The notes below the pieces were generated by a model that saw only the letters and a program-made list of their open reading frames with translations, was not told the DNA's origin and did not search any database. From Linum tenue (Eukaryota; Streptophyta; Magnoliopsida; Malpighiales; Linaceae), in the NCBI GenBank assembly GCA_946122785.1, contig CAMGYJ010000010.1, positions 44,909,134 through 44,973,133 on the forward strand: 64,000 nt of DNA, written 5' to 3'. This document shows positions 56,297 to 64,000 of this stretch, one piece after another. The translations under genes were made by a program, and so were the position numbers. The stretch's first letter is position 1; each line of letters opens with the position of its first letter.

Positions 56297-56698
56297 CCCT
56301 TTGGTATAAATGAATTCCATAAGATTTTAGTAATTTATTTTGAAATGAAATCTTTTTGTGTTTGGTATTTAAAAGAATCCATTCTCAATTCTAAATTTTG
56401 AATTCTACGGAATTGAAACTAGTTATAGCAATTCCGAGGAATTGAGATGAAATTTTCAAATGAATTCCACAAGTATTTACCAATTATGATAAAATGAAAT
56501 ATTTATTCTCATTTATTAACAAAATTACTTCTCCATATATTATTTGGCGCCAATTCATGCAGTATGAGGAACGTCGACAAGAATTTGATTGTAACGCTAA
56601 TAGCATATACCAAATACAGGAATTCATTTGAAAATGAATTCTACAGATGAATTCATTTTAAAACTAAATGAATTCTGGATTCATTTGATACCAAACGG
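56297..56698. mobile_element. Candidate foldback MITE, about 402 bp
   Basis: The left end CCCTTTGGTATAAATGAATT and right end CATTTGATACCAAACGG are inverted copies. GAATTC-rich words recur inside in both orientations. No clear target duplication was found, so the superfamily is uncertain. Confidence 0.55.
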
Positions 56699-56831
56699 TC
56701 TGGAAGTTTGGGAAAAGAAGAAATGTTCTTCGAAGAAAAAGATGACAGAAGAGAACGCTTCTGCTCTTCTTCTCACAAGGTTATGGGCCAAAAGAGAATA
56801 AAGGCCCAACCGAACAGATATGAAACAAACC

Positions 56832-57464
56832 CAGTGGCGGATCAAGGGGGTGGCCACCCTAGGCCCCGGCCCAGCCCTCTTCTGGATCCGTAGTTAGTAT
56901 AGTCGTTATGAATTTTTCGATTTTAGGCATTCGTTCCAGTGTTATTTTATAATAAGATTGGGTATAACTAGAAATATGATTCAGATGAACATATTCAAAT
57001 CACTACTCTAAATTTAGCCTAGAAATTTCAGCCCCAAAGATTATGGGTCTAAAAAAAACCATGAAACGTAAAATTCTAAAAGTTTAAAATGAAAAATACT
57101 AAGAGAAATATGAGGTTTGTTCCCTTAAAAATTTACTAGAGTAGTTGGTGGATGCATGGATAGACACACAATGCAAATTGATTAGTCGATTGATTTGTCT
57201 AGTGTTGACGCTGCTCGTTTCAACAGCTACTACGAAGAGAACCTATTCAACAATGAAACATGTGACAACTGATTTGCTCAACAAATGAGCGATGAATTTC
57301 TCGCCGATTGCTCTGTAGACTCCATTATTAATGCATTCTCTTAATTAAAATACTATCGGGTACAATTTAAATTGCAAAAAAACTATAATCATTATTTTTT
57401 TTACGATTGTAATTTTCTAATGAAATTCGGCCCAGTGCTTCTCTGTGTTCTGGATCCGCCGCTG
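56832..57464 (+). mobile_element. hAT element remnant, 633 bp
   Basis: Termini are CAGTGGCGGATC at the left and the inverse GGATCCGCCGCTG at the right. The 8-bp target duplication AACAAACC lies at 56824-56831 and 57465-57472. Inside, 57181-57330 reads as a damaged hAT C-terminal dimerisation segment: RLICLVLTLLVSTATTKRTY, then STMKHVTTDLLNK, a stop, and DEFLADC in another frame. It is an internally deleted, dead derivative of a TTF-type zinc-finger hAT transposon. Confidence 0.88.
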
Positions 57465-57484
57465 AACAAACCAAGAATTGGGCC

Positions 57485-58010
57485 TGTTTTGAACACAACC
57501 TTTTAACCAGAGAACACTTGTTCTTCTTTCTGATTTGCATAAGAAGAACAGAGTTGAGCAGCAAAATGCAGAAATCAAATGCAAGAACACAGCGATTTAA
57601 CGAGGTTCACCTAATAATGGCTACGTCCTCGTCCCGGTAATAGTCCACACTACTACCGAGAGACATATATTTTTCTGATTCAGAGACACAATTACAGAAT
57701 GAATAAGCAAATCAAAACGAACAGAGTTTGATCCAACTCTAACCCTTTCAGCCACTCTCACAGAACCTATACCCCTGCAGAAGATCCAATTTTTGCTCTT
57801 GATAGACTAGCCCTCTACCACTATTATAAGATATTTCAAAAGTTACTTTGAGGAAGACTAAGTAATCTAAATATATAGCCCTCCTTTAGCTAGCTGTTGG
57901 AGAATTAAACTGGTGAAGACGCGGGCTGAGATTGAGCAGCAAATATTAAGTTACCAAAAATGAGTAACTTTCCTTGAACACCCAGCTCATAGCTCTGATC
58001 TCGTCCAACA
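57485..58010 (-). repeat. 3' LTR of Sirevirus-like element, 526 bp
   Basis: On the minus strand it starts TGTTGGACGAGATC at 58010 and ends GTTCAAAACA at 57485. It contains CTATATATTTA (about 57875) and GTGAACCTCGTTAAATCGC, a word common in plant copia LTRs. The partner LTR is outside the window, so the edges rest on TG/CA and the adjacent purine tract. Confidence 0.68.
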
Positions 58011-58012
58011 AT

Positions 58013-58246
58013 ATCTCCCTAAACCAGAGCTTGCAAATGACGTCAACCCTGCAGAGAGAGACAAAGCAAATACACATATAAGAAAATACAATCCAGACAC
58101 ACCGCAAGGAATCAATCATACCAGCAAACGAAAAACCAGTCAACCATGACAATCAGCACCAAAGATGTTCAAAAGTACTATGTCAAAACAGCATATAGAT
58201 CTCTCAAAAGTAACTCCCCCTAAATATCTCAAGAATAACTCCCCCT
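58013..58246 (-). promoter_or_regulatory. Multiple polypurine tracts
   Basis: On the minus strand AGGGGGAGT occurs at 58246-58238 and 58221-58213. A further TTTAGGGAGAT adjoins the LTR at 58024-58013. Repeated PPT-like motifs upstream of the 3' LTR are a described Sirevirus trait. Confidence 0.7.
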
Positions 58247-58725
58247 AAAATGAAGCATCATCAAAGTTGTAGTCCACTAGTCCACCAGCCAATCCACCAG
58301 GTACCTCGACAGCAGAAGCTTGAAAACCTTCTTCGGCAAGGGCCAGCTCCGCGGCAAACTGCTCAAGCGCATCGTCATCAATGTCGTCCAGGTTTTCTTC
58401 AGGATTTTCTTCTGCACCCTCCACGGGATTTTCTTCAAGAAAGTCATCTTCTCCATCATTAATAGCTGCATCTCCAAGACCCTCCTCTTCAGGATTATCA
58501 TCAACATCCATCTCCTCCTCGTTGCAAGCTCCAACTGATCGAGAACTTGATCAATGGTGAGGAACCCTGCAGTTATCTCAGTGCGAAAAGAGGACAGGGA
58601 GATACCGAGATGAATAATGAGTTGAGTAACAATAGGTCCAAAAGGAAGAGGACCAGGATAACTGGAGTCCCCGTAAGTCATGAAAACTCCAAAAAGAAGA
58701 TAGGAGAAATCCAATGGAACATTAG
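58245..58725 (-). pseudogene. Env-like ORF of Sirevirus-like element, 3' part
   Basis: Reading continues from the other side of the solo LTR: VPLDFSYLLFGVFMTYGD and FGPIVTQLIIHLGISLSS, then LDQLELA. A frame change follows into a very acidic tail (NEEEMDVDDNPEEEG, NLDDIDDDALEQFAAELALA) ending at 58245. The first part belongs to the putative plant transposon domain found beside retroelement pols. It is split and frame-shifted, so non-functional. Confidence 0.72.
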
Positions 58726-61652
58726 TGTAACACCCCACCCAAAAACTCATGGGTCGAACCACTAATTCGCCGTAAGTCATGAGCATACTAACTGGGTTTA
58801 CGTATTAACTCATCATTCAATACATATACATCTTTCTTTTACTAAACATAACTCGAGGTGAACATATATATATTTCAAAATCTAACACATTTATTAATAT
58901 CCAATCTCATTTATTAAACATACAACATCCCATTCATGACATCAAATCCAAACACTTGTTCGTTGAAACTCAAATCTCCATCTTACATACTTTGGTACAA
59001 TCCATAAATCATAATAACTCAATCGATCAAATTCAATGTAGTCAAACCCAACATAATACATGTTTATGATACTTGTTTTAAAACACAAAACATAGTTAAA
59101 AACTCTCCTCCGACAAATCGTCTGCTACCTCATGATGGAGTAGAAGTTGCACAGCTCTGACGTCCAAGCTCAGTTCCTCTGCTGCGGATCTGAACACAAA
59201 AGGGGAGGGTTTCAACTAACTAATTTAGCTGAGGTGTGGTGATGTTCCCTCTTACACGGCGAAGTCTAGGGATATCTTTTCCACGTCAATCGATTAACCA
59301 CCAAATCATGGCATCTAGGTTGAAGTCTCAATATAATATAATTCTCAACCTAGCATCCAATATCCAAACAATATGCAAGTGCAATGCATTTCCATTTTAT
59401 TAATTTGGGCGCCAAGGTCACCATACATCCACCCCCTCTCGAGCCTCATCATCTCAGTGGTTATATCAGAAACCACAATAATATCTCTCTGGCCACTGGC
59501 CTCATCGATCCTAATGATCGTCAGTAACAATATCAAATGGTTGGGGGTAAATGCAGGCCCTTTCTAAATCTATGTGATTAATATGAACATCATATAAAAT
59601 AATCATTCTCATCATAATCTCAATATACTAATCATCCATCTCAATCGATCTTGGTGTAATTACCAAGTCTATGCCATAGGGTAATTTGTACATATCATGC
59701 ATACTAAATTCATCAAATCATCCATTCAATCATCGAGTAGAAATTCATTCGCAAACATTATTGTTATCGTACATTCAACGTATAAGGTGGACGGTTTGAA
59801 TCCTCGTACATGGTTCGTTAACCATTTAATCGGTGATAATCACTGAGTAATTTGAAAGGCGGACCTGCCGTGGTAAAACTCGGAGAAGAGGAATGAGTGC
59901 CACTACTCGTAGTACACTTCTTACAACCATATTCCCAAAAGATTTCACCGAGTGAATTCCCAGGTAAGTGGACGAGTACCACGAAGGTCTCGATTAAAAA
60001 CCACTAGCCAAGACAGAATTCTCCCATGGTAGCTGTCCATTATTCAAATTATCACGAATCCATTAGTGGTTTAATAATTATCCCAAGTAATCGTATTAGG
60101 ATAATTATTCAATCGCAGGCGTAATTTCACATTACTCATGGCCTGATATCTCGTCATGAATTATTGAAATAATAACAATGGAGTCTCAAGGAATTTCACG
60201 ATTCGTAGAGATCAATTACAAAGTCGTAAATTTCAAATACTCGATTATGAATCATCCAATTCTACTCGAGTATCCAAATCATAATAACGACATTCTTCAT
60301 TTTATCTTCGTCAAATCCTCAGCTATGTTTCGATATTAAACACATAGCACGTAGTAAAACACCGCCTATTCACCGCAAGGTCCACACACCTTATTTATGA
60401 CGTAATTCAACTCCGCACAGCTGCTGTAAAAATTCCAATACTCCTTGATAAAATTCTCCTCGTCTCTACGATCCTGTAGGCGAAAACGGTTCGTCGTTTG
60501 AACGTCAAACAAACAAATTATGGCCAAAATACGAATTCTGTCAGTTCTCGAAGTAACAGGTACTGAATTTATAAGTTTCTAGTCAACCAGCGAGTTGACC
60601 CTTCCTATGGAAAAAGTCCGCCCAGGTCCTCAAACCATTCGAATTGACAGAAAGAGTACCTGACTTTCAGAAACTGACAGTTCTACATGGCCAACTTGCA
60701 AGGCTCGTTTCTCCCACGTCCGACGTTGAAAATTGATTCCGTTGAAACGTGCATGCTCCTGGGATTGTCTTCTTCGTAACGGTACCAACCACTCACAAAA
60801 TGGTTGAGGTCGGAGTTGACGTCGTCGCCGTCACGGGATACCGGCTAAACTCCGACGAGGCTCCGACAAGGCTTCAACGACGCTTCTAGCTTCGTGGGGG
60901 ACCTCCCCAGACCCTTATGGCGACCTCCCAAACACCAGAAATCTCAACACTCTTACTTGTCTCTCTCTCTCCCTATTTCCTTCCTTGTGTTGAGCTTCGG
61001 TTCTCACTATATATAGCATTCCTTATTCAATGGATGGACATACAGCTCGGAGGCATTAATTTCAAATCCAGACCCTAGTTCTAGTACAGCTCATGGAAAT
61101 CGTGGGTTGGTGTTGCTTTTCCTTTATAAATATCAAACTAAAAGAAGAGAGACGTGGCTATCCCTCCTCCTTGTATCCTTACACATAAATTACAATACAT
61201 GCTGGTGGTGAGTTATTGTAATGGGATGGATTCAATCATTTTGGACAGAAGCTACGTCACTAAGGGAGAGCTTCATTTGTTTCTTCAGAAAATGATCTCG
61301 CCAGGTAATAGTTAAATAGACTAATATTGGCTTACTTATACATAAGGAATGCGTAGTCCAACTGGTTAAGTAGTGAAGGTTGTGTACCTTCAGGTTGCTG
61401 GTTCGAATCTTGGTGGTGAATATATATTTTTTTCACATCAGAATCTGTCAACGTCTGAGCTCACTAGTTCGTATTTTTGCCCTTATCATAATTCCTTCGT
61501 GTCATATTTATTCTCTCGATTTATCACATCTTTAATTGACGAGTACTCATAGTTCTTCTGTCGGTAGAATTCATTCCAACTATTGTTGGTGTTCTTTGTT
61601 CCAACGTCGAACCGGTTTGATGTGAGATTTAACCCAAATACGGGATGTTACA
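58726..61652 (+). mobile_element. Large solo LTR (about 2.9 kb) inserted in env-like ORF
   Basis: It begins TGTAACACCCCACCC and ends GGGATGTTACA, with a TGTAACA/TGTTACA inversion. The left flank is ATTAG (58721-58725). The right flank is ATCAG at 61653-61657, and the duplicated copy of the right junction (LTR end 62028) is followed by a perfect ATTAG (62029-62033). A TATATATAG box near 61007-61015 suggests plus orientation. The long length and TGTAACACCC start fit chromovirus (Tekay/Del-like) LTRs, but no coding region is present to confirm this. Confidence 0.8.
61349..61420 (+). other. tRNA-like sequence with pol III A and B boxes
   Basis: TAGTCCAACTGG (61354-61365) fits the A-box consensus and GGTTCGAATC (61400-61409) fits the B box, at tRNA-like spacing. 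Between them GAAGG-TTGTGTA-CCTTC forms a perfect 5-bp stem with a 7-nt loop. Acceptor and T stems do not pair well, so this is a tRNA-derived SINE head or tRNA relic, not a functional tRNA. Confidence 0.55.
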
Positions 61653-62151
61653 ATCAGATACAACATGGGCCATGATCCAAAGATCCAGAGGAAGGATGAC
61701 ATCTAAAGACTGAGTACGAGGCACCAGAATTTTGGAGATAACAAAATGAAGTGCACGAAGACTAGATAGAACATAGGTTCGAATCTTGGTGGTGAATATA
61801 TATTTTTTTCACATCAGAATCTGTCAACGTCTGAGCTCACTAGTTCGTATTTTTGCCCCTATCATAATTCCTTCGTGCCATATTTATTCTCTCAATTTAT
61901 CACATCTTTAATTGACGAGTACTCATAGTTCTTCCATCGGTAGAATTCATTCCAACTATTGTTGGTGTTCTTTGTTCCAACGTCGAACCGGTTTGATGTG
62001 AGATTTAACCCAAATACGGGATGTTACAATTAGATACAACATGGGCCATGATCCAAAGATCCAGAGGAAGGATGACATCTAAAGACTAAGTACGAGGCAC
62101 CAGAATTCTGGAGATAACAAAATGAAGTGCACGAAGACTAGATAGAACAGA
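61400..62151. repeat. 376-bp tandem duplication across LTR/env junction
   Basis: 61400-61775 and 61776-62151 are direct copies with a handful of substitutions. Each contains the last 250 bp or so of the solo LTR, the target duplication and the first 120 bp or so of flanking env-like ORF. It therefore arose after the LTR insertion. Confidence 0.93.
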
Positions 62152-62616
62152 GGTGACAGTAAGATAAGTTGTCGGTCCAGGATGGATACCAGTCAACTGA
62201 ATAAACTCGGCTGCAATGTTGAAGTTAAAGCGCCAGAGCTCCGATTCATGAGTGAGAGTTTCACCTATGGGAGGAACATCCAGGAGCCGAGCCAACTCAG
62301 AGACATGAATGGTCATCAGATGACCATAAACTACAGTAGAAAAACTACGACTGTGAAGGCCAACAGAACGAAGATTGGAATAGAAAAACCGAACAAGCTC
62401 AGGAAAAATCAGAGTGGGAGGATCCTGCAACAGGAAATCCCACCCCATATTATGAATGAAGCCCCTAACATCAATACCATAATCCACAAAATCAGGAAGA
62501 TGGGCATAAATCGGGGTGGCAATGGGACGATTTTCATAAAAAAGGGTGTGACGATGACGACTCATAGAAACAGGATAAGAGAAGAGAGAGCCAGTATAGG
62601 AATGAGCAAAAAACAC
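62086..62616 (-). pseudogene. Env-like ORF of Sirevirus-like element, 5' part
   Basis: This 176-codon minus-strand frame has RHRHTLFYENRPIATPIYAH, VDYGIDVRGFIHNMGWDFLL, LVRFFYSNLRS, VYGHLMTIHVSELARLLDVP and FIQLTGIHPGPTTYL. I recognise the plant transposon-associated domain often found downstream of Sirevirus pol or in other retroelements. The frame stops at 62088-62086 (TAG), where the duplicated copy at about 61710 has CAG, so a C-to-T nonsense change ended it. Membrane segments expected of a true envelope protein are not evident. Confidence 0.75.
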
Positions 62617-62835
62617 GGTTCATGGTTGAGTACTAGGAATATTGGATTAGGGCTAGAGGCTTATGAGCAGAGTACTAGGAATCTAGGTGAATATATAGAG
62701 GCACGAAAGATAGGGCGACACACAGGCTTGCAAGAAACAAGGAAACAAAAAATACGAGGAGATAAAAAGGAAGCTGAATTAGCAAATAAGAGAAAGAAAA
62801 ATAATTGAAACAAGGAAAGCAAATAAGCTAATAAA

Positions 62836-64000
62836 GGCATGAATCAGTCTGCAAGAAAATCTCTAAGATTTTCAGGGGACCGTAGTCCGATATCATAGCA
62901 TAGGAAAACAAAGGGATCAGCAGACAAAACTTAGTAAACAAGTCAGCTAGCTGGTACTCAGTAGGAATATAGTTAAGAGAAATAAGCTAATTATGCACCA
63001 GTTCTCGGATGTAATGATATTTGATCTCAATGTGTTTTGTCCGAGAATGCTGTACAGGGTTTTTAGTCATGCAAATAGTGCTAGTGTTATCACAGAATAG
63101 AGGGATGACAGGAACATGCAGACCATAATCTCCTAATTGGTATTTTAAACAGAGGAGTTGAGTACAACATCCTCCAGCAGCTATATATTCAGCATCGGCG
63201 GTAGACAGAGCTATAACTCCTTGTTTCTTGCACGACCAAGAAATAAGAGAAATGTTAACAAACTGACACGCATCGCTTGTGCTTTTACGATCAATGAGAC
63301 TTCCAACGAAGTCTGAATCACTGTAACCAAGTAAGTCAAAGTTGTCTTGCTTAGGTTACCACAGTCCTACATTCATGGTTCCTTTTAAGTAATGAAAAAT
63401 CCGTTTAACAGTAGCTAGATGACTAACTCTAGGACTTGCCTGAAACCTAGCACATACGCAAACACTATACTGAATATCAGGGTGACTCGTAGTTAGATAA
63501 AGTAAAGAACCAATCATTCCCCGATATAACTTCTCATCTACAGGAGTACCTTTTTCATCTTTATCTAATTTTAAGTTCACAGCCATAGGAGTCGGACTGG
63601 AATTAATATTATAAAGATCAAACTTGTGCAACATGGTATTTATGTATTTAGCTTGACTAATAAATGTACCATGAGAAGTTTGTTTGAACTGCAACCCAAG
63701 AAAAAATTGAAGCTCACCCATCATACTCATTTCAAAGACAGATTTCATTGTTTCACAAAATTCAGAACACATAGCAGAATTAGTTGACCCGAAAACTATA
63801 TCATCAACATAAATTTGAACAATAAGAAGATGAGGACCAGAAGTCTTAGTGAATAGAGTTTTATCGATTGATCCTTGAGAAAAGGATTGATCCTTAAGAA
63901 ACTTGGTCAATCGATCAAACCAAGCTCTAAGAGCTTGTTTAAGCCCATACAAAGCTTTGTTTAGCTTGTACACATAGTATGGATGTTGAAAATCAGTAAA
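62836..64000 (-). pseudogene. Sirevirus-like pol: RT and RNase H (partial)
   Basis: The frame open to the window edge (63973-63356) covers the RT C-terminal half: YKLNKALYGLKQALRAW, QIYVDDIVFGSTN with the catalytic Asp pair intact, ELQFFLGLQ and GSLLYLTTSHPDIQYSV. After KGTMNVGLW a stop interrupts at about 63355-63353. RNase H then continues with GYSDSDFVGS, STADAEYIAA, PLFCDN, HSRTKHIEI and YQLADLFTKF, with one further stop. Pol is decayed and the rest lies beyond the window. Confidence 0.85.

Larger units (their letters stand above)
57485..64000 (-). mobile_element. Sirevirus-like Ty1/copia element, 3' part (continues beyond window)
   Basis: On the minus strand the order from the right edge is RT-RNase H, env-like ORF, acidic tail, repeated polypurine tracts and 3' LTR (58010-57485). 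An extra ORF between pol and the 3' LTR, the RT sequence QIYVDDIVFGSTN and multiple AGGGGGAGT tracts match the known Sirevirus plan. It is damaged by stops, a solo LTR insertion and a tandem duplication. The 5' half lies outside the window. Confidence 0.85.

Noticed and set aside
61349..61420. Functional tRNA-His gene
   Set aside because: The anticodon-like loop could read GTG, but the acceptor stem is not paired and the T stem is degenerate. It is treated as tRNA-derived only.
62182..62808. 208-codon plus-strand frame
   Set aside because: It is antisense to the env-like frame and the non-coding spacer, Lys/Arg/Asn-rich and without a domain.

Overview
This is plant nuclear DNA, almost certainly from a eudicot. 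The genes have GT-AG introns and include a P3A plasma-membrane H+-ATPase, an SKP1 and RPW8-only resistance-type proteins. Nearly everything else is Ty1/copia, Ty3/gypsy, L1 LINE, MULE and hAT sequence plus a long satellite array. No host species can be named from the sequence alone.

Region 1 (1-13.3 kb) is a tandem pair of plasma-membrane H+-ATPase genes. The left copy enters the window in intron 2. It has lost one base at the donor of the intron after its third visible exon, so it is probably broken. The right copy (8613-12477) is complete: 11 exons joining to a 964-aa pump. The 3' flanks of the two genes are homologous, and two long foldback MULE-type elements with perfect 9-bp target duplications occur only in the left one.

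Region 2 (13.4-15.6 kb) holds an intact intronless SKP1 gene on the minus strand. A 5'-truncated L1 LINE with a 12-bp target duplication sits about 0.2 kb upstream of its TATA box.

Region 3 (15.6-22.3 kb) is a decayed, rearranged copia element on the minus strand. Its blocks run PR-IN(N half), gag-PR, IN(C half)-RT-RNaseH. A 1.36-kb gypsy-type solo LTR is nested in its own LTR.

Region 4 (22.3-45.35 kb) is a satellite array of about 60 units of roughly 340 bp. Each unit is itself a diverged dimer (about 199 + 140 bp), and longer multi-unit duplications are visible. Two retroelements interrupt it: a 924-bp solo LTR (37396-38319) and a truncated gypsy element with a tRNA-Asp-type primer site and a 1.56-kb LTR (42778-45299).

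Region 5 (45.3-56.3 kb) contains a hAT MITE, an intact RPW8-domain gene on the plus strand (46295-46945) and a convergent RPW8 pseudogene on the minus strand. The pseudogene carries three small indels and is split by a copia element (50377-55832). That element has a 1308-codon uninterrupted gag-pol and a perfect 5-bp target duplication. Its 5' LTR lacks about 320 bp, including the TATA box present in the 3' LTR.

Region 6 (56.3-64 kb) holds a foldback element, a hAT remnant with an 8-bp target duplication and the 3' part of a Sirevirus-like copia element on the minus strand. The latter has an LTR, repeated polypurine tracts, an env-like ORF and a decayed pol that runs off the window. A 2.9-kb solo LTR is inserted in the env-like ORF, and a 376-bp tandem duplication spans its junction.

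The four host gene families do not form a shared pathway. The window mainly records gene duplication, followed by decay and repeated transposon nesting beside a satellite block.
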